Shown: positions 1-6,661 of the stretch, in pieces
How positions within the stretch are numbered: position 1 is the first letter of the stretch
How the letters are laid out: every line of letters begins with the position of its first letter
Source: DAOUFU01 sp034429275
Lineage (GTDB): Bacteria; Chloroflexota; Anaerolineae; Aggregatilineales; Aggregatilineaceae
Direction: 5' to 3'
Length of the DNA stretch: 22,998 nt
NCBI GenBank assembly: GCA_034429275.1
Contig: DAOUFU010000098.1
Coordinates: forward strand, 1 to 22,998
Translations under genes and position numbers: made by a program
The notes under the pieces: generated by a model
Database searches by the model: none
The model's input: the letters and a program-made list of their open reading frames with translations, nothing else
Told to the model about the DNA's origin: nothing

Positions 1-237
1 CCGGAATGGCAGGCGCTCTATCAGTACCATCACCGCACCACCTGTCTCCCGGAGACTCCACCGACCCTGGCTGAAGTCGTTCGCATGATCGCTCAACTTG
101 GTGGTTTTCTGGGCCGCACCGGCGACGGAGCGCCAGGTGTCAAGGTTCTCTGGCGCGGCTGGATGCGCTTTCAGGACATCTTTGACACCTGGCTGATCTT
201 TCACTCCCCTTTCCAAAAAGATGTGGGTAACGCATAG
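1..237 (+). CDS. IS4-family transposase, C-terminal fragment (5' end outside window)
   Basis: An open frame runs from the first base to TAG at 235-237 and gives 78 residues with no start codon inside the window. The segment reading LGGFLGRTGDGAPGVKVLW followed by RGWMRFQDI and the ending DVGNA resemble the extreme C-terminus of IS4-family DDE transposases, which follows the catalytic core. The DDE residues would lie upstream, outside the window. The terminal bases ATGTGGGTAACGCATAG include the stop codon and look like a possible right inverted repeat overlapping the gene end, which would place the element boundary at or near base 237. The next base begins a truncated palindromic repeat, so the element seems to have inserted in that repeat. 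The family call is by recognition of motifs; whether the upstream part is intact cannot be seen. Confidence 0.8.
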   Translation, partial: PEWQALYQYHHRTTCLPETPPTLAEVVRMIAQLGGFLGRTGDGAPGVKVLWRGWMRFQDIFDTWLIFHSPFQKDVGNA

Positions 238-296
238 CCGAAAATTTTCGGAGAGGGGGCGAAGCGGCCCGGTTTTGGCCGCGCGGGGGTGCGGCC
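238..296 (+). repeat. Palindromic dispersed repeat, copy 1 (right half only)
   Basis: This stretch begins with the palindrome CCGAAAATTTTCGG and continues through GGAGAGGGGGCGAAGCGGCC to GGGGGTGCGGCC. It matches the reverse complement of 22742-22800 at 58 of 59 positions by eye. The left half seen in the other copies is absent because transposase sequence lies directly upstream. It also shares the GAGAGGGG, GCGGCCC and TGGCCG blocks with the copy at 11746-11859. Confidence 0.85.
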
Positions 297-557
297 TGCC
301 CTTCGCCGCCCTCATATCCGATCACATGGCCACAGTACATCAGGGGCAGGCGATGCGCATCAACCGAAACAGTTTTTTGATGCGTTTGCCCTGGAGGGTG
401 ACAGGCGCTCGCTTGACAAAGCGACAAACACGGTCGCTGATGATCTGGCCTCACCTCCAGGCGGGCAGAAGCATCACGCCGCGGTAGAATGGGGCAGCAG
501 TCCCCGGTGTGTGTGGGACTGCTCCACCCCGGCCCATGAGTGAGAAAGGACTCCCCA
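297..557. other. Intergenic region upstream of the DinB-like gene
   Basis: About 260 bases lie between the repeat and the DinB-like start. Short open frames cross it on both strands, but they have no convincing ribosome site or recognisable product. A TTGACA at 413-418 has no good -10 at normal spacing, and a TAGAAT at 485-490 has no good -35, so no promoter can be assigned with confidence. The ribosome site AGAAAGGA at 543-550 belongs to the downstream gene. Confidence 0.5.
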
Positions 558-1088
558 ATGACAGCTTCCATTGAACGCCCTGACCACAGCGAATACGCAC
601 CGTTCTACGCGGGCTATATCCAGGCCGTGCCCGAAGGCGACATCTTCGCCATCCTCGCCGGGCAGCCGGGTGTGCTGCGCGCGCTGCTGGCCGGGCTGGC
701 CCCCCAGCAAGCCGACTTTCGTCCCGGCCCCGCCGAATGGAGCATCAAGGAAGTCGTGGGACACATCAACGATGTCGAGCGCGTCTTTGCCTATCGCGCG
801 CTGCGGATTTCGCGCGGGGACCCGACGCCGCTGCCCGGATTCGAGCAGGATGACTATGTGCGCGAGTCGAACTTCGGCGCGCGCACCCTGGCCGACCTGC
901 TGGACGAATTCGAACTGCTGCGCCGCGCCAACCTGCTGGCCTTCGGCGGACTCTCGCGCGAGGCAGGTCTGCGCCGGGGCACGGTGAGCGGCGGCAGCGT
1001 GAGCGTCCGCGCGCTGATCACCATGATGGCCGGGCACGTGGAACATCACCTGACCAGCCTGCGCAAAGACTACCTGGCGAAGCTCTAG
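558..1088 (+). CDS. DinB-like (DinB_2) four-helix-bundle protein
   Basis: The protein has 176 residues, a normal length for the DinB/YfiT-like superfamily of small four-helix bundles, many of which bind a metal through three histidines. The sequence shows the typical block RPGPAEWSIKEVVGHINDVERV (His69) and the late motif GHVEHH, giving His160 and His164 as an HxxxH pair, so the probable metal triad is complete. Family members include thiol-dependent transferases and DNA-damage-inducible proteins; nothing here identifies the substrate. I chose ATG 558 because AGAAAGGA ends seven bases upstream. A GTG at 540 would add six residues but has no ribosome site. The gene stands alone, followed by two short hairpins and a convergent operon. 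Confidence 0.85.
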   Translation: MTASIERPDHSEYAPFYAGYIQAVPEGDIFAILAGQPGVLRALLAGLAPQQADFRPGPAEWSIKEVVGHINDVERVFAYRALRISRGDPTPLPGFEQDDYVRESNFGARTLADLLDEFELLRRANLLAFGGLSREAGLRRGTVSGGSVSVRALITMMAGHVEHHLTSLRKDYLAKL

Positions 1089-1090
1089 GC

Positions 1091-1148
1091 GGCAGGCAGC
1101 CGCGCCTGCCCACCTCCACCAACAAGCCCGCCGGTTGGGGCGGGCTTG
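1091..1148 (+). terminator. Tandem hairpins between convergent genes
   Basis: Two perfect stems follow the DinB-like stop. GGCAGGC at 1091-1097 pairs with GCCTGCC at 1104-1110. CAAGCCCGCC at 1123-1132 pairs with GGCGGGCTTG at 1139-1148 across a six-base loop. Neither has a clear U-run, so they may be weak or factor-assisted terminators serving the convergent genes on both sides. Confidence 0.5.
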
Positions 1149-1187
1149 TGGACTGTCGCAAGACTCCTCAGCGGAAAGCCTATCCGA

Positions 1188-2375
1188 TCAGCGGGGCGTC
1201 GGGGTCGTCGTGGGCGGCTCCGGCGTGCCGGTTGGCGTAGCGGTCGGCGTAGCAGTCGGCGCTACGCTCATCGGTGCAGGAGTCTGGGTCGGCGGTTCGG
1301 GGGTATTGGTCGGCCCTGGCGTGGGCGTGGGCGGCACGGTGGCGAAGTCCGCCTGGGTCTTGGTGGTGAACCGTTCTGCCGTGGTCGGGCTGACCAGCAC
1401 GTAATACTCCGAGTTGCTGCCTTTGAGCACTACGCCGTTGGTCAGCGCCGCGCCGATCTGGAAGGTGTATTCCTTCTCGACCTTCTGCGGCGTGGCAGTG
1501 GGCGCAGGCGTCGAGGTACTGCCCGGCGTCAGGCTCAGCAGGCTCGAAGCATCGGGCGTAGGCGAGGCATCGGCGGCAGGCGTTTCCGCCTCCATCACGC
1601 GCAGCGTGATCACTGCCTGCGGCGCATCGAGGCCAAAGTCGTCGCGGGCCTCTTTGCTGACCGGCTCAGTGAAACGGAGTGAGGTCAGCGTCGTCAGCAT
1701 CGAGGTGAGGTTGTTCTGGTTGAGCACCTCGCCTTCCTTCAGGCCTGATACGGTCCAGGCGTCGCCCTCTTTAGTGAACTCGAACGTGCCGTTGGCATTC
1801 TGCAAGGTGAGTCCGATCACGTCGGTCGAAGACGCCGAGAAGTAGAGCGTATTGATCCAGCTCGACGGTTGGGCGTTGGCATCCTGGGCCGTCAGACCGC
1901 TCGCCAGGTAGACCTGGTTCTGGCCGTCCAGCCGGACGTGCGTCGTGCTGCCGCCGCCGATCTTGCCGAGATAGAGCTTGACCGTCTCGCCGCCGGACTG
2001 CTCAATCGTCAGCCGCCGCACGAATTCATCCGGGCTGACCTGCAAGCGGCGGAAGCTCGTCTCCGATTGGGTGATCAGGCGGTCCGCCCGCACCTGCTTG
2101 ACCTTGTCGAGCAGCGTGGTGACCCGCGCGCTTTCCACCGGGTAATCGGCATAGTCGGGCAGCAGCCAGCCGTCATCGGCTTTCTTCAGCACGACTTTTT
2201 TGCCGCTGTTGTCCTCGACCGTGATCTGGGTGACCGCCGCCGGATCGAAGGCCGTCACCAGCGCGCCGCCCGCCGCGAGTCCCTTCTCCGATGACTCCGG
2301 CCACAGCACGCGCGCCGCCAGCAGCACGGCCTGGAGCACCAACACAACCACCAGGATTTTATTGGTTTTGCTCAT
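1188..2375 (-). CDS. DUF4340 domain protein with Pro/Thr-rich tail
   Basis: The 395-residue protein begins with a short cytoplasmic stretch and one hydrophobic segment (about residues 6-24), then a DUF4340-like exposed region containing ITVEDNSGKKVVLKKADDGWLL. Two low-complexity stretches rich in Thr, Pro and Ala follow, one in the middle (about 275-305) and one forming the last 50 residues, consistent with flexible extracellular linkers. DUF4340 proteins commonly sit beside Gld-type ABC transporters, as here, and are thought to be accessory subunits; no activity is established. I chose ATG 2375: the upstream gene stops at 2383 and its end supplies GGTAGGTG as ribosome site. An upstream in-frame ATG at 2390 would overlap that gene. 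The tail is encoded by GT-rich near-tandem DNA at about 1190-1350. Confidence 0.8.
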   Translation of the reverse strand: MSKTNKILVVVLVLQAVLLAARVLWPESSEKGLAAGGALVTAFDPAAVTQITVEDNSGKKVVLKKADDGWLLPDYADYPVESARVTTLLDKVKQVRADRLITQSETSFRRLQVSPDEFVRRLTIEQSGGETVKLYLGKIGGGSTTHVRLDGQNQVYLASGLTAQDANAQPSSWINTLYFSASSTDVIGLTLQNANGTFEFTKEGDAWTVSGLKEGEVLNQNNLTSMLTTLTSLRFTEPVSKEARDDFGLDAPQAVITLRVMEAETPAADASPTPDASSLLSLTPGSTSTPAPTATPQKVEKEYTFQIGAALTNGVVLKGSNSEYYVLVSPTTAERFTTKTQADFATVPPTPTPGPTNTPEPPTQTPAPMSVAPTATPTATPTGTPEPPTTTPTPR

Positions 2376-2382
2376 CGTACAC

Positions 2383-5304
2383 CTACCCATTCACCGTTTC
2401 GGGCACCGCCAGTGGCATCGGTTGTTCGGCGCGCTTGCGCCACTGCCACACCGCGCCCACAATCGCCAGGCCGATCAAGGCCACCGCATAGTTCAGCACT
2501 TCCCACCGCGTTTCCTGCTGGTCGGTCAGCGGATCGAGCACCCGCGCCCCAGACCCGCGCGCGCGGATCGCCAGCAGGTCGGTGTCTTCGGTCGCCCAAT
2601 CGACCGTGTTCTGGATGAACTGCAGTGCGTTGAGCTGGCTCTCGCGGTCAAAGTTGGACGCCAACTGGAAGATGTTATCGTTCAGGAATTCGCTGCTGCC
2701 GACCACGATCAACCGCGCCGTATCGGGCGATTCGGTGATCACGCCGGTCGCGGGCAGGGTCGCCTCCTGCGCAGAGTCGCCGGTCGCGGAAGCGGTGCCG
2801 GAGTCGGTGGTACCAGAGTCAGCAGCACCGGAATCGGCGTTCTGCGGCGGGTTATCCTTGAAGAAGCTCTGGAAGCTGCCTTCCACCACCACCGCCAGCG
2901 GATGCGCCTGTTGCTCGCCTTCGATGGGGAAGCCCGTCTCCGGGTACAGCGTCAAATTGGGCTGGAGATTCTGGCTGGTCGTCGTCCACGATTCATCTGT
3001 GGAGCGAAGCAGAGTCGTCACGCTGCGATCGGCGTTTTTCTCAGCATCGAGCGTGATGGGTGAGACAAAGTTGACCGTCAGTGCCGCCAGCCGCGAGAGG
3101 ATCGGGTTCTGGCGCGCCATGCCATCCTGCCGCACGCTGACAAAGTAGGGATAATCGAGCGCCTGGATTTCCTGGATGGTCAGGCCGCCCACATTGCGCA
3201 TCACCTGGACCGGGAACGGCGAGTTCTGCGTGTCCATCACCATCGACTGCTCGACCGTGATCCCATAGCTGGCGAGCATCTCTTGCAGGCCGCCGGTGAT
3301 GGGCAATACGCCCAGGCCGCCGGAGAACTGGTCGTAGCCGATCTTGAAGTTGCCCGCCGCGACAAACAGCGTGCCGCCGCGCATCAGGTATTGATCGATG
3401 GCGAATTTTTCGTTGTCGGTCAGGTTCTCCGGCCCGATGACCAGCAAGATATCGACGGCTGGCGGCTCGCCGGTCGTCAGGGAAACGGTCCGCACGTCAT
3501 AGTTCTCGCGCAGCGACTGCACCAGCGTATTGTAAGTTTGCAGCGACTGCTGAGCCTGTCCAAACATATCCATCGTGGGCGTCGCAGGCGGAGTCCAGAC
3601 TCCGACCACCTTCAAGAAGCCGGGGGCCGCACGCTGGAGTGCCGCCTCGATCTCTTTCTGGATGCCGCTCTCGCTGGTGTCGCCGCCGGGGTAGATCACC
3701 TGGGCCTTGCTGTCGGCCACCAGCACCAGGTGCAGGTAGAAGGTATCGGGCGAGAAGAAGCTCACCGCAATGGGCCGGATGCCGTACTGCTGATAAAGCG
3801 CGTCCCCGGTGATCCCGCTGGCCGGGTCGTTGACATTCACCGCCTGGTAGGTGAACTTGTCGCTGGCGGTGCCGGCGATCTTGTCGGCCACCTTCTGGAT
3901 AGTTTCGGGCACGCCCTGCAGGTCGGCGGGCAGCGTGTCGGGCGTGTAGTAGAGCGTGAGCTGCGCGGGCTGATCCAGCGCGGCCAGCACGGCGTCCACA
4001 CTGCGGAAGCCGTACACCACCTTTTTGATGCTGCGCGTCAGGTCATATTCCAGATTGCGCAGCCGGACCTCGATGTCGCGGTCGCCATACTGGTCGATCT
4101 CGATCAGGTCGCTGAAGTCGAGCGTCACGCTCTGGTCGCCATAACGAACCAGGATGTCGAAATACACATTGAGCACCGATGCACCATAGCGATCCTGCAC
4201 CTGGAGCGGTGTCGGGCTGATGCCGTAGACCTGGTTGGCTTCGGCCTCTTTTTCCGGGTCTTTGATCGGGTCGATGGTCTCGACCGTCAGCTTGCCGTCG
4301 GCAGCGATCCGGTACTCGTCCAGCATGTCCTCGATGCGCGGGATCAGCGGGGCGAGCAGGGGATGGTTCTTCTCGCTGAAGTAGCCCCGGATCAGCAGCG
4401 GTTCCTGCAGGTTGCGCAGCAGGTCGCGCGTCGAATCCGAGAGGCTGTACTCGCGATCTTCGGTCAGGTCCAGCCGGAAGTTGTGCAGCGGGTAGATCAG
4501 GGCGTTGAAGATCAGCAGGTTGGCGGCGACCAGCGATACCATCGCGTGGCTGTTGAGCCGGTGGGTGCGGGTAGATGCGCCGGTCCCCCAGCGCTGGCGA
4601 TCCAGCGAGTAGACGTTGAGGAACAGGAAGATCACCGTGATCGACCCGTAGTACACCAGGTCGCGCAGGTCGATCACGCCACGCTCGATGCTGGCAAAGC
4701 GGCTGCCCGACCCAAACGCGCGCAGGATTTCCGCCTGGCTGCTGCTGAACAGGCTGGTGACCTCGCCGCTGCCCACCAACTGGAACAGGCCGCATACGAC
4801 CATCGTCAGGATCAGGGCGACGATCTGGTTGGCCGTGCGCGACGAGACAAACAGGCCGATGGCGATATACGCCGCCGCCAGCAGCAGGGTCGCCAGGTAA
4901 CCGCCGATGATGGGACCGGGATCGGGGCTGCCAAACGACGAGACGGAGCTCGGCAGGAACCGCGTCAGCAGCAGCGCCACCACCACCAGGATCAGCGCGG
5001 CCAGGAATTTGCCCAGCACCAGTTGTGCCAGCTTCATCGGCATGGTGAAGAGAATTTCGAGCGTGCCGGACTGCTGCTCTTCGCTCCACTGGCGCATGGT
5101 GAGCGCGGCGGCCAGGAAGATCATCAGCGTGGGCATCCAGCGGAACATGGGCCGCAGGTCGGCGATGCCGCGCGCGAAAAATTCATCCACCCAGAAGAAG
5201 GTGAACAGCGTCGCCGCCAGGAATACGCCGACAAAAATCAGCGCCATCGGCGAGCTGAAGTAGCTGTTGAGTTCTTTCCGTGTGAGAGAAAGCACCTGTT
5301 TCAT
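2383..5304 (-). CDS. Fused ABC-2 permease and GldG-like protein
   Basis: A 973-residue protein joining two functions that are separate in the Gld system. Residues about 1-245 are an ABC-2 permease: it opens with LTRKELNSYFSSPMALIF, carries the cytoplasmic MRQWSEEQQSGTLEILFTMP segment, and has about six membrane helices. From about 255 another helix leads into a GldG-like exposed region (LTEDREYSLSDSTRDLLRNL and following), with a GATase-like beta-rich core and an acidic, Ser/Thr-rich insert around 870-890. A final helix (about 934-952) returns it to the membrane with a basic tail. By family knowledge it forms the membrane part of an ABC transporter with the ATPase encoded 15 bases upstream and the DUF4340 protein downstream. 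The substrate is unknown; gliding is not implied by this gene set alone. Confidence 0.85.
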   Translation of the reverse strand: MKQVLSLTRKELNSYFSSPMALIFVGVFLAATLFTFFWVDEFFARGIADLRPMFRWMPTLMIFLAAALTMRQWSEEQQSGTLEILFTMPMKLAQLVLGKFLAALILVVVALLLTRFLPSSVSSFGSPDPGPIIGGYLATLLLAAAYIAIGLFVSSRTANQIVALILTMVVCGLFQLVGSGEVTSLFSSSQAEILRAFGSGSRFASIERGVIDLRDLVYYGSITVIFLFLNVYSLDRQRWGTGASTRTHRLNSHAMVSLVAANLLIFNALIYPLHNFRLDLTEDREYSLSDSTRDLLRNLQEPLLIRGYFSEKNHPLLAPLIPRIEDMLDEYRIAADGKLTVETIDPIKDPEKEAEANQVYGISPTPLQVQDRYGASVLNVYFDILVRYGDQSVTLDFSDLIEIDQYGDRDIEVRLRNLEYDLTRSIKKVVYGFRSVDAVLAALDQPAQLTLYYTPDTLPADLQGVPETIQKVADKIAGTASDKFTYQAVNVNDPASGITGDALYQQYGIRPIAVSFFSPDTFYLHLVLVADSKAQVIYPGGDTSESGIQKEIEAALQRAAPGFLKVVGVWTPPATPTMDMFGQAQQSLQTYNTLVQSLRENYDVRTVSLTTGEPPAVDILLVIGPENLTDNEKFAIDQYLMRGGTLFVAAGNFKIGYDQFSGGLGVLPITGGLQEMLASYGITVEQSMVMDTQNSPFPVQVMRNVGGLTIQEIQALDYPYFVSVRQDGMARQNPILSRLAALTVNFVSPITLDAEKNADRSVTTLLRSTDESWTTTSQNLQPNLTLYPETGFPIEGEQQAHPLAVVVEGSFQSFFKDNPPQNADSGAADSGTTDSGTASATGDSAQEATLPATGVITESPDTARLIVVGSSEFLNDNIFQLASNFDRESQLNALQFIQNTVDWATEDTDLLAIRARGSGARVLDPLTDQQETRWEVLNYAVALIGLAIVGAVWQWRKRAEQPMPLAVPETVNG

Positions 5305-5319
5305 AGGCCAATCACTCCG

Positions 5320-6234
5320 TTATTCGGCTGTCGCCAGCCGGTTGAAGACTGTTTCGAGCGTGACCACGTCGCGGCGAAGCTCGCGCAGCGGCCAGTCTTC
5401 GCGGCGCGCCAGGTCGTAGATCGCCGGGCAGATGTCGTCGGCGCTGGCGATGCGGTAGGCGGGCCAGCCGTCCGCGCTGCGGAATGCCTCGACGCCGTTC
5501 ACGCCGTCCAGCCGGGCCAGTTGCTTCTCAATGCCGTTGACGCCCTGCTGAAGCACCAGGATCGCGTTATTGGTGGCCGAAAGCTCGTTGAGTTGGGCAT
5601 CGGCCTTGATCTCGCCGTTGAACAGGATGATCACCCGGTCGCAAACAGCCTCGACTTCGGAGAGGATGTGCGACGAGAACAGCACGGTGCTCTGGCTGGC
5701 CAGCCGGCGGATCAGGTGGCGAATCTCGACAGTCTGCGTCGGGTCGAGACCCACAGTCGGCTCATCGAGGATCAGAAACCGGGGCTTGTGCAGAATCGCC
5801 TGGGCCAACCCGACGCGCTGCCGCAGACCTTTGGAGAGATGCCCGATCAGGCGCGCGCGGTGATCGGCCAGGCCGGTGACCGCGATAGCTTCGGCGATGA
5901 GGGCGGCCTGCTGTTCCTGCGGGATGTTCCGCAGCCCGGCCACCAGCTTGAGATAGCCCTGAACCGACAGGTCACGGTAGAGCGGGGTGTTTTCCGGCAG
6001 GTAGCCGATCTGGGCCTGGACTTCCTGCGTGTGGGTCAGGATATCCAGGTCGTTGATGGTGACGGTGCCGGCGTCCGGGTGCAGATAACCGGTCAGGATT
6101 TTGATCGTGGTGGTTTTGCCCGCCCCGTTCGGCCCCAGCAATCCCACGATTTCGCCGGGCTGGATCGAAAAGCTGACCGACTTCAGCGCCTGGACAGACC
6201 CATAAGACTTGGTAAGGTTTTCCACTTGTATCAT
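5320..6234 (-). CDS. ABC transporter ATPase (Gld/CcmA-like exporter type)
   Basis: The 304-residue nucleotide-binding protein has all canonical motifs: Walker A GPNGAGKT (34-41), signature LSKGLRQR (133-140), Walker B FLILDEP (153-159) and the switch histidine in FSSHILSE (His189). The C-terminal ~80 residues form the extra domain seen in GldA/CcmA/DrrA-type ATPases and end in TLETVFNRL. It should energise the fused permease encoded 15 bases downstream, and it is the first gene of the operon. I chose ATG 6234 because the protein then begins MIQVENLTKSYGS, the normal start for the family, with TGGAG about eight bases upstream. The longer frame from 6288 adds 18 residues with no family resemblance. 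Confidence 0.9.
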   Translation of the reverse strand: MIQVENLTKSYGSVQALKSVSFSIQPGEIVGLLGPNGAGKTTTIKILTGYLHPDAGTVTINDLDILTHTQEVQAQIGYLPENTPLYRDLSVQGYLKLVAGLRNIPQEQQAALIAEAIAVTGLADHRARLIGHLSKGLRQRVGLAQAILHKPRFLILDEPTVGLDPTQTVEIRHLIRRLASQSTVLFSSHILSEVEAVCDRVIILFNGEIKADAQLNELSATNNAILVLQQGVNGIEKQLARLDGVNGVEAFRSADGWPAYRIASADDICPAIYDLARREDWPLRELRRDVVTLETVFNRLATAE

Positions 6235-6661
6235 AGGCGCAACTCCAATACACATAGGACCACACAAAACAGCCTTAGCTCGATGCAAAAGGCAGGGACG
6301 TGATATGTGACGTTGGTTGGCTGCGATGGACTCAGGGGAAGTGGTAATACTGCGGCACCGCGCGGAAGTGCTGCACGTCGTCGAAGAGGTGGGTTATCCA
6401 GAGCAAGAGTACGATCCGTGCCTGGTCGAATAACCGGGTACTCATGGCAGCCTTAGCGGATGATTCTCATCCCGCAGCATTCACCAGAACAACACCGTAA
6501 AAAAATTAACGCCGCCGGGCGCGGAGATCAAGAGGCTTAGATAAAAGTTACATTAATATTTGGCAATATCTGGCCCCCAAGTGGACCGCACACAGCAAAA
6601 GAGCGCGGCCCATCGCGCTCTTTTGGGAGACTCACACCGGGCGGGCGAATGCCCTGCCCCG
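6235..6661. other. Intergenic region between two minus-strand operons
   Basis: About 430 bases between the Gld-like operon and the end of the Phn-type operon. It holds the terminator at 6597-6624. A possible minus-strand promoter has TTGCCA (6566-6561) and TATCTA (6543-6538) with 17 bases between; it would give a leader of about 300 bases for the ABC ATPase, and the -10 is poor. A 35-codon plus-strand frame at 6326-6433 lacks a ribosome site and resembles nothing I know. Local base composition is more AT-rich around 6490-6570 than in the flanking genes. Confidence 0.4.
6597..6624 (-). terminator. Bidirectional intrinsic terminator after the Phn-type operon
   Basis: AAAAGAGCGCG (6597-6607) and CGCGCTCTTTT (6614-6624) form a perfect 11-bp stem with a six-base loop. 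The stem carries a run of A before and T after, so it can act on either strand. It lies 38 bases beyond the stop codon of the permease gene, the last gene of the minus-strand operon. Confidence 0.85.

Noticed and set aside
205..237. Resemblance of CCCCTTTCCAAAAAG at the transposase end to the repeat stem CCCCTCTCCAAAA
   Set aside because: The bases encode an in-frame end of the transposase, and the match needs mismatches. I take it as chance rather than as the missing left half of the repeat, though sequence left of the window would settle it.
3283..6303. Plus-strand open frame of 1006 codons
   Set aside because: It lies antisense to the ABC ATPase and the permease/GldG gene, both of which have clear motifs. 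Its product is rich in Gln, His, Arg and Asp, with no domain, as expected from the complement of GC-rich coding sequence.
6326..6433. Small plus-strand frame of 35 codons
   Set aside because: It has no ribosome site, promoter or resemblance to known small proteins.
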